Source: JAALLB01 sp964502215
GTDB taxonomy: Bacteria; Pseudomonadota; Alphaproteobacteria; Rhizobiales; Rhizobiaceae
NCBI GenBank assembly: GCA_964502215.1
Contig: CAZCUN010000002.1
Location: forward strand, 33,375-97,374
Direction of reading: 5' to 3'
DNA: 64,000 nt
Under the pieces are notes generated by a model. That model saw only the letters and a list, made by a program, of their open reading frames with translations. It searched no databases and was not told where the DNA came from. This document shows, piece after piece, positions 25,402 to 33,868 of the stretch; within the stretch, counting starts at the first letter, position 1, and each line of letters opens with the position of its first letter. Both the position numbers and the translations under genes were made by a program.

Positions 25402-25856
25402 GAGAGGGGGGGGCTCAACTTGATAAATGCCCCCAGCCTATGATCCAGAAGTTAGGGTTGATATTGAATATCGTTTATTAATACGAGACACAATTGACTG
25501 TTTTTGGAATTAATACTTCGGTATTCTCGAGTAATAAATTTAGTTCCCAAAAACTATATTTTCGTAATTTTAATAGCGTTTAAAATCAAGATGCATGAAA
25601 TGGCTTCTTGATTGAATATTGGTAGTGATGAGTTTGGAAGATTAGATTTTGAATCTTTAGTGATACAGCTAGATTGCGGCTGGATAAACTTTATGCAGAA
25701 TAAAATCTATGAGCCGCGATTAGCCTTGTGTCTAACTTAAATGGCCCCAGCCGATAAGCGGATTAGACACGTAACTTAATTATCGATTTTTGACCCGCAA
25801 AACAATTTGTTATAATCGTAAAATATAATTCGGGTTTATCGAACAATGGTAATTAT
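25402..25856. other. 455-base intergenic region rich in hairpins
   Basis: No credible coding frame. Inverted repeats seen: TAGGCTGGGG/CCCCAGCCTA (25387-25396 with 25431-25440, spanning the end of the Ada-like gene, terminator-like); GTTTTTGG/CCAAAAAC (25500-25507/25547-25554) enclosing AATAC-TTCG-GTATT (25512-25525); TCAAGA/TCTTGA near 25587-25612; GCGGCT/AGCCGC (25676-25681/25712-25717); and GTGTCTAA/TTAGACAC (25728-25735/25763-25770). A promoter-like TTGACC (25790) and TATAAT (25811) with a short 15-base spacer precede the LysR gene. It could be a structured RNA or decayed repeat DNA; I cannot decide. Confidence 0.45.
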
Positions 25857-26759
25857 ATGAACCTAGCTGATTTACGTTTGTTTTTGTTGATTGTTGAAAA
25901 AAGCAGTATGGCTGCGGCTGCGCGAGAGTTTGGGCTTTCTCCTGCGCGGGTTTCTGAGCGATTGGCAAAACTTGAGCATTATTATGGTGTTACGCTTTTA
26001 ACCAGAACCACACGTTCAGTAAATTTAACTGAAGAAGGTCAAAAACTCATAGAGGGTGCGCGTAATATATTATCTGAAGCGGAAGATTTAGAAACTCGCA
26101 TTAAACTGGGTAGTGAAAAAATTTCTGGTACAATCCACATTAGCGCGACGATTGATTTTGGATTGAAAAGAGTGATGCCAATTTTGGAGCGCTTCATGCA
26201 AGCGCATCCTGATATAGAGATAAATTTGACGTTGGATGATGGCAACATTGACTTGATCGGGCAAGGCGTTGATATGGCTTTTAGGTTTGGCAACCTTACG
26301 GATAGTTCAATGCGACAAAAGCGGCTGGGTGAAAGCAGGCGCATTGTATGCGCATCACCTGAATATCTTGAAAAAATGGGAAAACCAAATCACCCAAATG
26401 ATTTGATGGATCATAATTGCCTACTCGTAAAATTTGGCTCTTACATCGATAGACATTGGCAATTTATGATTGACGATGAAATAAAGCGGGTAACTGTTAA
26501 GAGCAAACGGATTGCTAATAATAGCGAGCTTACTATTAATTGGTGCAGAGACGGGCATGGCATTGTGTTTAAATCTATTTGGGATGTAGGCAATGATATT
26601 AAGTCAGGCCGGTTGGTTGAATTGCTACAAGATTTTCAAATGCCCTTACATCCGTTCCAGTTAGTCTTTCCACAAACGGCAGTTAAAACCCGCAGGGTTA
26701 GGATACTGGTTGATTATTTTGCAGAAGAATTCAATAAGCAGAGTGCAGTTTCTGAGTAG
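25857..26759 (+). CDS. LysR-family transcriptional regulator
   Basis: 300 residues with the N-terminal winged HTH (MNLADLRLFLLIVEKSSMAA, then LSPARVSERLAKLEHYYGV and LLTRTTRSVNLTEEG) and a substrate-binding effector domain beginning about residue 90 (SGTIHISATIDFGLKRVMPI). It belongs by eye to the large CrgA-like subgroup (effector region DGNIDLIGQGVDMAFRFG). It has no divergent partner gene; the upstream 455 bases are non-coding and the next gene is convergent, so its target cannot be read from context. The start is ATG 25857. Confidence 0.88.
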   Translation: MNLADLRLFLLIVEKSSMAAAAREFGLSPARVSERLAKLEHYYGVTLLTRTTRSVNLTEEGQKLIEGARNILSEAEDLETRIKLGSEKISGTIHISATIDFGLKRVMPILERFMQAHPDIEINLTLDDGNIDLIGQGVDMAFRFGNLTDSSMRQKRLGESRRIVCASPEYLEKMGKPNHPNDLMDHNCLLVKFGSYIDRHWQFMIDDEIKRVTVKSKRIANNSELTINWCRDGHGIVFKSIWDVGNDIKSGRLVELLQDFQMPLHPFQLVFPQTAVKTRRVRILVDYFAEEFNKQSAVSE

Positions 26760-26771
26760 GTAATTTGCTAC

Positions 26772-27680
26772 TTATTTGCTCTGATAGATTTTTTTCACAA
26801 GCTCTTTTCCGCGTTGATGCCCAAGTTCAATCAAGTCAGCGGATTGGTTAAAGTCTAATGTGCCGCATGTGTCTCTTGGTATCTCAATGATGTAATCTGG
26901 TGGATTAGCAGCAAGTTTCTGGCGTGCAATATTGTTTTGCATGAGATCAAAAGTTTTGTCAGTGATGTTTAGCATGTCAGGTATAGGTGTAGGATCAGTA
27001 TCCCGGGCTATATGAGATCTGCTTAGTTCTTTTATGAAAGATTTTATCTTGCCTACAATCATGGCGTCAGGTTTTTTATTTCTAGCAATTTGATTTTCTG
27101 ATGCTTTTGTTTTGGTGGGCAAGCCACCTAAATTAACAGCAATTGTAATGTCATTCATATCGCTAAGTGTTGGACCTATTGGCACAGGGTTGAGAACACC
27201 TCCATCCACCAAAATCAATTTGCCATGGCGTACGGGTGTCATAAATAAGGGCATAGAGATTGAAGCTCTCACTGCATCTGAGAGTGAACCAGAGGAAAGC
27301 CAAATTTCTTTTTCGGTGACAATATCTACAGCCACTGCCGTAAATTTTATTGGTAGATCTTCTATCTTCCAATCGCCAAAAATCTGAGTCACGGACTCGC
27401 GAATTTTATCGCCTTTTAATAGCCCGCCAAGCCCCCAGTTTACATCAACTAGATTGAGTATATTAATGCCTTTAATCGCACGAACCCATTCTTCAAATTC
27501 ATCAAGTTTGCCTGTTGCAAATGCACCGCCAACAAGCGCTCCCATGGATGCGCCAGATATAGAGCAGATTTTGAATCCAGCAGCTTCTAATTCTTTTATA
27601 ATGCCGATATGGACAAGCCCCCGTGCGCCCCCACTACCAAGGATTAAAGACACTGTTTTTGCTGCTTTAGGACGTGCCAT
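26772..27680 (-). CDS. patatin-like phospholipase family protein (RssA-like)
   Basis: 302 residues with all catalytic elements of bacterial patatins: oxyanion loop GSGGARGLVHIGII, nucleophile elbow GASMGALVGG (GxSxG) about residue 44, and the DGG motif LVDGGVLNPVP supplying the catalytic aspartate about residue 160. No signal peptide or membrane segment is seen, in line with the RssA/YlbK subgroup. The natural lipid substrate is unknown. The C-terminal third is charged and variable. Convergent with the LysR gene with a 12-base gap. Confidence 0.88.
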   Translation of the reverse strand: MARPKAAKTVSLILGSGGARGLVHIGIIKELEAAGFKICSISGASMGALVGGAFATGKLDEFEEWVRAIKGINILNLVDVNWGLGGLLKGDKIRESVTQIFGDWKIEDLPIKFTAVAVDIVTEKEIWLSSGSLSDAVRASISMPLFMTPVRHGKLILVDGGVLNPVPIGPTLSDMNDITIAVNLGGLPTKTKASENQIARNKKPDAMIVGKIKSFIKELSRSHIARDTDPTPIPDMLNITDKTFDLMQNNIARQKLAANPPDYIIEIPRDTCGTLDFNQSADLIELGHQRGKELVKKIYQSK

Positions 27681-27768
27681 CGAATTTCCTTTGTGGGTTA
27701 GAAATTATGCTTTTCAGTAGCACATCTTTGATAAACCGTTACGCGCGGATATTCTATTTTTGCCTATT

Positions 27769-28143
27769 TCACTCAACTTTCAACGTAACGCTCCCACGCG
27801 CAACAGGCGTTTCCTCGTCATCTTGCCAGCATACGACATCGACAATTGAAAGTCGTCTGCTTTTGCGGACAATTGTTGCTCTAGCAAAAATGTCTGCGTC
27901 TTTGGTGATGCGCAGATAATCTATGGTGCTGGCTGTGACAAGCGCGTCTTGGTTGTCTTCAAGGCGCTTTCTGGTTTCTGCTTCAGCGCAAAGTTCAATT
28001 GTAGAAGCTGAAACACCGCCGTGGATTGATCTTATCCAGACATTGCCGATGTGGTGGTTTGCAAAAGTTAGATGATAGACGCCTTCATGATTGTGCGGTT
28101 TGATTTGCAACCATTTGGCGATGTTGGCTTCGAACACGCTCAT
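27769..28143 (-). CDS. hotdog-fold thioesterase (second of a pair)
   Basis: 124 residues of PaaI/4HBT-type hotdog fold: VYHLTFANHHIGNVWIRSIH followed by GGVSASTIELCAEAET corresponds to the HGG helix region, and TASTIDYLRITKDADIFARA to the central strands. Its start overlaps the stop of the neighbouring hotdog gene by four bases, so the two polypeptides may form a heteromeric thioesterase. Substrate unknown; acyl-CoA is usual for the family. Confidence 0.75.
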   Translation of the reverse strand: MSVFEANIAKWLQIKPHNHEGVYHLTFANHHIGNVWIRSIHGGVSASTIELCAEAETRKRLEDNQDALVTASTIDYLRITKDADIFARATIVRKSRRLSIVDVVCWQDDEETPVARGSVTLKVE

Positions 28144-28595
28144 GCTTTTCCTCGGATCGACTTGGTTGCTGTGCCAACCATGAAAGTTCCGATAGCTGTT
28201 GCTATCAGGCGTTTTTCATCATTTGTTTTTTTGTCAGCAAAAACCTTGCCGCTTACATAGGCTATTTCGTTATTCTCAGTTTCAAACGTTGCTTCACAGA
28301 TAAGAGGTTCGCCAATTTTAGGGCGTTCGATGTGATTTATTGTTAGCTTTATAGTCGCTATAGATTGTGGGTTTTCAATCTCTCCAAGCACACAAGACCC
28401 CATTACCGTATCGAGAAAGAGGGTTGTAAAGCCTGTATGCGTGTGAGTGCCATCATGATCTGCAAAGCTTGCTGGCGCCCTTAGGGTGACGGTCAACGTG
28501 TGGTCAACAACGCCCTCAAATTTCATGTTGAGGGCGGCTGTTAGTGGGTGCTGATCCGTGAAGAGGACTTGAGCAGGATGTTTTTGCTCGCTCAT
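28140..28595 (-). CDS. hotdog-fold thioesterase (first of a pair)
   Basis: 151 residues: HPLTAALNMKFEGVVDHTLT, then HTHTGFTTLFLDTVMGSCVL (the catalytic-helix region, with T replacing one glycine of the usual HGG), TIKLTINHIERPKIGEPLIC and GKVFADKKTNDEKRLIATAI. These are PaaI-like 4HBT features. Overlaps the second hotdog gene by four bases and follows gpmA by seven bases on the same strand, so it may share its transcript. Confidence 0.78.
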   Translation of the reverse strand: MSEQKHPAQVLFTDQHPLTAALNMKFEGVVDHTLTVTLRAPASFADHDGTHTHTGFTTLFLDTVMGSCVLGEIENPQSIATIKLTINHIERPKIGEPLICEATFETENNEIAYVSGKVFADKKTNDEKRLIATAIGTFMVGTATKSIRGKA

Positions 28596-28602
28596 TTATG
28601 AC

Positions 28603-29232
28603 TTAGCTAAGCTCGATGATTTCTTTAGAAGCAACGGTTGTGTCTTCGTTGAGTTTGTAGATCATTGGTACACCTGTTGCGATGTTGAGTTTTAAAATGC
28701 TTTCTGTGTTCATTTTGTCTAACACCATAACAAGTGAACGCAGTGAGTTTCCGTGTGCAGCTACAAGCACTGTATTACCCGCCATCACTTTTGGAAGAAT
28801 GTCTGTCATATAATAAGGCCATACGCGTGCGCCTGTATCTTTTAAGCTTTCGCCCTCGTCGCCTGGGGGTGGTGTGTCGTAAGATCTGCGCCATATATGA
28901 ACTTGTTCTTCACCCCATTTTTTGCGTGCATCATCTTTGTTTAGGCCAGCTAGGTCGCCATAGTTGCGCTCGTTTAAAGCTTGGTCGTGGATAGTTTCAA
29001 GATCAGATTGGCCCACACCATCCAAGATGTGCTGGCAGGTTTTTTCTGCCCGTTGGAGAACGCTTGTATAAGCGATGTCAAATTTCATGCCGCGCTCGCC
29101 CAATAATTTGCCAGCAGCTTTTGCTTCTTGATGACCAAGCTCTGTGAGGTCTGGGTCGCGCCAACCTGTGAAAAGGTTTTCTTTGTTCCATTCACTTTGT
29201 CCGTGGCGGACAAGAACGAGTGTGCGTTCCAT
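28603..29232 (-). CDS. gpmA: 2,3-bisphosphoglycerate-dependent phosphoglycerate mutase
   Basis: 209 residues interconverting 3- and 2-phosphoglycerate. The phosphohistidine motif LVRHGQSEWNKENLFTGW is at the N terminus; ALNERNYGDLAGLNKDDA and the second catalytic histidine in VLVAAHGNSLRSLVMVLD complete the site. It is shorter than the 250-residue E. coli GpmA, as is normal in alphaproteobacteria. It follows dapB after 32 bases. Confidence 0.95.
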   Translation of the reverse strand: MERTLVLVRHGQSEWNKENLFTGWRDPDLTELGHQEAKAAGKLLGERGMKFDIAYTSVLQRAEKTCQHILDGVGQSDLETIHDQALNERNYGDLAGLNKDDARKKWGEEQVHIWRRSYDTPPPGDEGESLKDTGARVWPYYMTDILPKVMAGNTVLVAAHGNSLRSLVMVLDKMNTESILKLNIATGVPMIYKLNEDTTVASKEIIELS

Positions 29233-29264
29233 GATTTTATTCTCCAGTTTAATATTTTAAATGT

Positions 29265-30074
29265 TTAAAGCCCAAGCACATCGCGCATCGAGTACAAGCC
29301 TGCTGGTTTGCCATGTCCCCAAAGGGCAGCCCTTACAGCACCCGTTGCAAAGAGCGAGCGATCTTGAGCAGAGTGGGATAGTTCGATGCGTTCACCGTTA
29401 CCAGCTAGGATTACTGAATGATCGCCAATAACTGAACCGCCACGCAAGGTTGCAAAGCCGATTGTACCGTCTTCACGTGCGCCCGTGATACCATCGCGTG
29501 AGCGAACAGAATTATCTGCTAAATCAATACCGCGTCCTTTCGCGGCAGCTTCACCTAACAGCAATGCTGTGCCAGAAGGCGCGTCTACCTTGTGTTTATG
29601 ATGCATTTCTAAGACTTCTAAATCAAAGTCAGAGGCTTGTAGTGCGCTGGCTGCTTGCTCAACTAAAACCGCAAGCAAGTTGATACCAAGGCTCATGTTG
29701 CCAGATTTGATGATAGTCGCATTTTTTCCAGAATCAGCAATCGCTTCATCTTCTTGTGCGCTACATCCTGTTGTGCCGATAACTTGTATGCAATTATGAT
29801 TTGCTATCTTCTTTGAAAGTGCAACGGAAGCTTGTGGTACGGTGAAATCGATTACACCATCACAAGCATCTAATCCGGCTTCTATGTTTGATGAGATTGC
29901 AATGTTATTTTCGCCAATGCCTGAAAGTATCCCTGAATCTTGGCCTAGACTAGGTGAACCCTCTTGATCAATGGCTGCGACTAGTACTGCATTAGGCATT
30001 TCATGGATTGCTCGAATAAGTGCGCCACCCATGCGACCACCTGCACCCATCACTGCAAGTTTCATGTCACTCAT
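29265..30074 (-). CDS. dapB: 4-hydroxy-tetrahydrodipicolinate reductase
   Basis: 269-residue NAD(P)H-dependent enzyme of lysine/diaminopimelate synthesis. N-terminal Rossmann motif VMGAGGRMGGALIRAI, DFTVPQASV, GTTGCSAQEDEA, NMSLGINLLA, and the catalytic LEMHHKHKVDAPSGTALLL. Length normal. The start overlaps the ABC exporter stop by four bases, so the two genes are translationally coupled although functionally unrelated. Confidence 0.96.
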   Translation of the reverse strand: MSDMKLAVMGAGGRMGGALIRAIHEMPNAVLVAAIDQEGSPSLGQDSGILSGIGENNIAISSNIEAGLDACDGVIDFTVPQASVALSKKIANHNCIQVIGTTGCSAQEDEAIADSGKNATIIKSGNMSLGINLLAVLVEQAASALQASDFDLEVLEMHHKHKVDAPSGTALLLGEAAAKGRGIDLADNSVRSRDGITGAREDGTIGFATLRGGSVIGDHSVILAGNGERIELSHSAQDRSLFATGAVRAALWGHGKPAGLYSMRDVLGL

Positions 30075-31906
30075 TTTGTTTTCCTTTGCACAGCTGACAG
30101 TCTTGTTGTTTTTTTGCGTACGAGTGGTTTTTTTGCAAGTTTATCTGCCCCTATGCCATGAAGCCTAGCATATGTGCCCGTAGATTTTTTCATCAAACTT
30201 GCATGTGTTCCCTCTTGGGTAATTTTACCTTGTTCAACAACATAAATTTTATCGGCATTTTTAATGGTTGATAGGCGATGCGCTATGACGATTGTAGTAC
30301 GTCCTTTTACGAGCTTATCCAAGGCTTCTTGTACAAGAAGCTCTGACTCGTTATCCAAGGCAGATGTTGCCTCATCTAACAGTAAGATTGGGGCATCACG
30401 CAAAAACGCTCTTGCAATTGAAATACGTTGACGTTGTCCGCCTGATAGGTTTCCGCCAAGTTCACCTACTGGTGTGTCATAACCATTTGGTTGCTCTAAG
30501 ATGAAATCATGGGCTTGCGCTAATTTGGCTGATGCATAAATCTCTTCTTCTGAAGCACTAGGCCTGCCATAGCGGATGTTTTCAAGAATAGAGCCTTCAA
30601 ACATCATAGGTGTTTGCGAAACATAGGCCATGTTTGTACGAAGTGAATGGGCAGTCACTTTTGCAATGTTTTGTTTGTCGATTAATATTTCACCACCTTG
30701 CAAATCAAAGAAGCGTTGGGTCAATAAAATCAAGGTTGATTTGCCACCACCTGATGGACCAACGAGTGCTGTCGTTTCCCCAGCTTTTGCGATGAGTGAA
30801 ATCTCATCTATGAGTGTATCATCTGATGCATAGGCAAAGCGTGTGTTTTTAAATTCAATATCCCCTTTAGAAACTTTTAGTTCAAAGGCATCTGGCAAGT
30901 CAGATTGACGTGGAGGGGTATCTAGAATTTCATAAAGCATACGCGCATTCACGAGAGATTTTTCAAAAGCCACACGGAAACTTGCTAGTTTTCTTGCTGG
31001 TTCATAGGCAAGCATTGCGGCAGTTAAAAAGGAGAACATGCCACCAGCATCATGACCCAATTCCGCAACGCGGTAACCGCCATATGCAACAACACCAGCA
31101 ATAGCAAAACCGGCTAAAATTTCTGTTGGAGGTTTTGTCTTGGCATTCAGTCTTACAATTTTGTTTGATCTTATTTCGGCTTGCTCTGTTAGATAGCGCA
31201 TTTTATCCGCCATTTGTTCTTCCATTGTGAAAGCTTTGACGATTTCCATGCCTTGAGAGTTTTCAATCAAAGATGACGTGACGCGTGCGTTTAAATCTAC
31301 TTCTTGTTTGGCAACTTTTCGAATACGGCGTACATAGCGTGACATGATGTAGATAATAATTGGCATGACCGAAAGAGAAACCACAGTCATATGCCAATCT
31401 TGCACGAGCATCACAATGATAAGAGCAATCAAAGTAAAGAGATCGCGGGCAAAGACGATGACGATATCATTCATCATGGTTCGCATGGCGAGTATGTTTT
31501 GATTTATTTGTCCCACGATATAAGCGGAGCGATTTGATTTATGGAATTGAACACCTAAAGATAAAAGATGATCAAAAATGCGGCGCTGGTAACGAGCAAC
31601 AATATTATTACCAATTTTACCTAAAACATTGAGATAGCCATAGGTTGCCAGGCCTTTGATTGTAAAAACCAAAAAAATTGAAAGTGCGATATAAAAGGCT
31701 GCATCAAGATCTTGTTTTACAAAAACATCATTGGTGATGTTTTTGACAATATAAGCAACAAAGGCTGTGCTTGCTGCAACTGCACCAAGTAATAAAAATG
31801 CAATGAGATATTGCTTGCGATAAAGTTTCCAGTTCTCAGATAGAACGCGTTTTACAATTGCATTGCTATCATCAGAAGAGAGTGGTTTTTCAGGTGTTGT
31901 TGCCAA
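30071..31906 (-). CDS. MsbA-like ABC exporter (permease-ATPase fusion)
   Basis: 611 residues with six membrane helices in the first 320 residues (for example LIAFLLLGAVAASTAFVAYI; IALSIFLVFTIKGLATYGYL; LFTLIALIIVMLVQDWHMTV) and a C-terminal ATPase with Walker A GPSGGGKSTLI, signature LSGGQRQRISIARAFL, Walker B ILLLDEATSALD and switch histidine IVIAHRLSTIKNAD. This is the half-transporter layout of MsbA, the lipid A flippase, though other lipid or drug exporters look the same. A Lys/Arg-rich C-terminal tail (KKPLVRKKTTRLSAV) is present. Coupled to dapB. Confidence 0.88.
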   Translation of the reverse strand: MATTPEKPLSSDDSNAIVKRVLSENWKLYRKQYLIAFLLLGAVAASTAFVAYIVKNITNDVFVKQDLDAAFYIALSIFLVFTIKGLATYGYLNVLGKIGNNIVARYQRRIFDHLLSLGVQFHKSNRSAYIVGQINQNILAMRTMMNDIVIVFARDLFTLIALIIVMLVQDWHMTVVSLSVMPIIIYIMSRYVRRIRKVAKQEVDLNARVTSSLIENSQGMEIVKAFTMEEQMADKMRYLTEQAEIRSNKIVRLNAKTKPPTEILAGFAIAGVVAYGGYRVAELGHDAGGMFSFLTAAMLAYEPARKLASFRVAFEKSLVNARMLYEILDTPPRQSDLPDAFELKVSKGDIEFKNTRFAYASDDTLIDEISLIAKAGETTALVGPSGGGKSTLILLTQRFFDLQGGEILIDKQNIAKVTAHSLRTNMAYVSQTPMMFEGSILENIRYGRPSASEEEIYASAKLAQAHDFILEQPNGYDTPVGELGGNLSGGQRQRISIARAFLRDAPILLLDEATSALDNESELLVQEALDKLVKGRTTIVIAHRLSTIKNADKIYVVEQGKITQEGTHASLMKKSTGTYARLHGIGADKLAKKPLVRKKTTRLSAVQRKTK

Positions 31907-31979
31907 GAGAAATTTAACCAGACTTTTGTTTTTAAAGTTTCTGCGCTTTATTACAATGTGAGACGCATTATTGCAAAGT

Positions 31980-32456
31980 TTATAACACTTCTATTTGGTT
32001 ACCAATTTGAACTTTGCCAGGACTTATAATTTTAGCTGTAATACCACCGTGTCCGCGTACAGCAGTATAACCACCTTCACCAAAGATTTCTTCCATGCGT
32101 GAACATGGTGCGCAAAGCCCTGACCCTTCAAGGATAGCTTCGCCAATCTTAAATTGTCTGTTGCGAAGACCTAATAAGTTTATACCACTCACAACAATAT
32201 TTCTACGCAAATCCAAGGGTGAGACGGTGTTCACTCCAAGCATAGAGGCGATTACGGGGAGGTGTTCATATTGAATGAGCGTCACTGCACGTTTGCCACC
32301 TGATGAATAATGGTCCCCCTCTAGACCGTTTTCTAATATGCAAACTTGGTCTGTTGCAATGAGCGGCTTTCTTCTTTCAGGGCGAATGCCAATCCATTGC
32401 ACCATGCCTGAATTTGCATTCCTTGATGTGAGTGACGCGATTGTTTCCATTTTCAA
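31980..32456 (-). CDS. MOSC domain protein
   Basis: 158 residues of MOSC (molybdenum cofactor sulfurase C-terminal) fold: VQWIGIRPERRKPLI at the start, GLEGDHYSSGGKRAVTLIQ, LRRNIVVSGINLL, the conserved cysteine in GSGLCAPCSRMEEIF and RGHGGITAKIISPG. MOSC proteins of this size resemble YiiM and bacterial Moco-related proteins thought to handle molybdenum cofactor or sulfur transfer. It follows slyX after two bases on the same strand. Confidence 0.85.
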   Translation of the reverse strand: MKMETIASLTSRNANSGMVQWIGIRPERRKPLIATDQVCILENGLEGDHYSSGGKRAVTLIQYEHLPVIASMLGVNTVSPLDLRRNIVVSGINLLGLRNRQFKIGEAILEGSGLCAPCSRMEEIFGEGGYTAVRGHGGITAKIISPGKVQIGNQIEVL

Positions 32457-32458
32457 GT

Positions 32459-32668
32459 CTACCAGTGCGGAGGTTTTGTATTTTCAGGCGGTGCTTCCAC
32501 CGTATCTTCAAGGGAAGCAAAGCGACTTTCTAGTGTAACGATTTTACGTTCAAGTATTTCAATACGTTTAGTGCTATGAATAAGCTCTGCAGAAAGTTCT
32601 TCATTTGTAATTGAAACATGCGCAAGTGCTTCTTCGAGCCGCATGATGTCGTTATTTTTGTCGTTCAT
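32459..32668 (-). CDS. slyX: SlyX family protein
   Basis: A 69-residue coiled-coil protein. Heptad-like MRLEEALAHVSITNEELSAE and IEILERKIVTLESRFASLED precede the C-terminal PPENTKPPHW, the PPHY/PPHW ending diagnostic of SlyX. Function is unknown in all species. Coupled closely with the MOSC gene. Confidence 0.88.
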   Translation of the reverse strand: MNDKNNDIMRLEEALAHVSITNEELSAELIHSTKRIEILERKIVTLESRFASLEDTVEAPPENTKPPHW

Positions 32669-32772
32669 CGAAGTACCATTTGAAAAATTTTTGAACTGCC
32701 ATATGTCTGTTAAAGATTGATTTATTCAATAAAGTCAATCTAATCTACGCATATCAACGGAGGTATTGTTAC

Positions 32773-33258
32773 ATGAAACTTTATACGAAAGCAGTTAGCA
32801 TTGCATTTGCCAGTGTTTTTGCAAGCTTTGTAAGCATTAATATTGCAAGTTCTGCAACTGAAGCGAAACCGGTTGAAATCAAAGGTGAGATTATTGATAC
32901 TTGGTGTTATCTCTCAGGCGTGATGGGTGGTGAAGATGCCGTTGTTGGTTCAGCGCATCATACTTGTGCGCTTTGGTGTGCTGCGGGTGGTATTCCGGTT
33001 GGTGTGCTTGATGAAGACGGCCAAATTTACATGGTTTTGAAGCTAGGTGGCGAAGGCGCTCTCACACAATCTGACAATATTATGGAAATCCAATCAGACC
33101 GTATTACGGCAAAAGGCATGCATTATGTGCGCGATGGCGTGAATTATCTGGTTGTTGAAGATGTGGTCGCCAATGATGGTATTACTAATTTTAATCACGA
33201 AGATTATGGTTCAGTGCCGCCCAATTCATTTCCTAAAAAATTCTTAGATAAGCAATAA
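32773..33258 (+). CDS. secreted cysteine-rich protein, first gene of a SCO operon
   Basis: 161 residues with a Sec signal peptide (KAVSIAFASVFASFVSINIA, cleavage likely after SSA near residue 28). The mature domain begins with an OB-like strand IKGEIIDTWCYLSG, followed by HHTCALWCAAGGIPVGVLDE and GQIYMVLKLGGEG. Three cysteines and a His-His pair in the first 60 mature residues suggest metal binding or disulfide chemistry. It resembles the next gene product, so the pair may be paralogues. Upstream ACGGAGG is a strong ribosome binding site. No named family is recognised; periplasmic location is inferred. Confidence 0.7.
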   Translation: MKLYTKAVSIAFASVFASFVSINIASSATEAKPVEIKGEIIDTWCYLSGVMGGEDAVVGSAHHTCALWCAAGGIPVGVLDEDGQIYMVLKLGGEGALTQSDNIMEIQSDRITAKGMHYVRDGVNYLVVEDVVANDGITNFNHEDYGSVPPNSFPKKFLDKQ

Positions 33259-33269
33259 GGAGACATGCG

Positions 33270-33863
33270 ATGTTTTACTCAAAAAAGACTTTAGCTCTTG
33301 GCGTTTCGTTTATTGCTGGCTTGGCTTTTACAGGTGCAGCGGCTTTCGCAGCTGACTTTTCAAAAGGCAGTAAAGCAAAAGAATTTGGTTTAAACGAAGC
33401 AAAGCAATCCACGTTCTCTGCCAAAGTCGTAGATCTATTATGTGAAGTTGCAGGTGATTGTACTGATAATTGTGGTGATGGAAATCGCAACTTAGGTTTG
33501 GTACGCGATGCGGATAATAGATTGATTGTTGTTTTGAAAAATGGCCAGTTCTCGTTTAATGGCCCAGCGGAAGATCTCTTGCCATATTGCAACAAAAAAG
33601 TTGATGTTGATGGCATTATGGTTGGCGATCCTGAAGATCATAACACGCAATTCTATATGGTTCAGTTCATAAAAGAAGAGGGTGCTGCAAAATGGAATAA
33701 AGCCAATAAGTGGACCAAGAGATGGGCTGAAAAAAATCCTGAATCTAAAGGTAAAGGCCCATGGTTCAGACGTGATCCACGTGTGAAAAAGCAAATTGAG
33801 GCGACGGGTTATTTCGGCCTTGGTAAAGAAGCGGATGTGAAATACGCTAAAGAGAATCAGTAA
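33270..33863 (+). CDS. secreted cysteine-rich protein, second gene of a SCO operon
   Basis: 197 residues; signal peptide KTLALGVSFIAGLAFTGAAA with likely cleavage after AFA near residue 28. The domain FSAKVVDLLCEVAGDCTDNC then GDGNRNLGLVRDADNRLIVV parallels the first gene (cysteine pair, Gly-rich turn, hydrophobic strand) and has a further cysteine in LLPYCNKKVDVDG. The C-terminal 60 residues are Lys/Trp-rich (KWNKANKWTKRWAEKNPESK). AAGGAGAC lies upstream of ATG 33270. Function unknown; a redox or copper-handling role with the SCO protein encoded six bases downstream is inferred. Confidence 0.7.
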   Translation: MFYSKKTLALGVSFIAGLAFTGAAAFAADFSKGSKAKEFGLNEAKQSTFSAKVVDLLCEVAGDCTDNCGDGNRNLGLVRDADNRLIVVLKNGQFSFNGPAEDLLPYCNKKVDVDGIMVGDPEDHNTQFYMVQFIKEEGAAKWNKANKWTKRWAEKNPESKGKGPWFRRDPRVKKQIEATGYFGLGKEADVKYAKENQ

Positions 33864-33868
33864 TCAAA

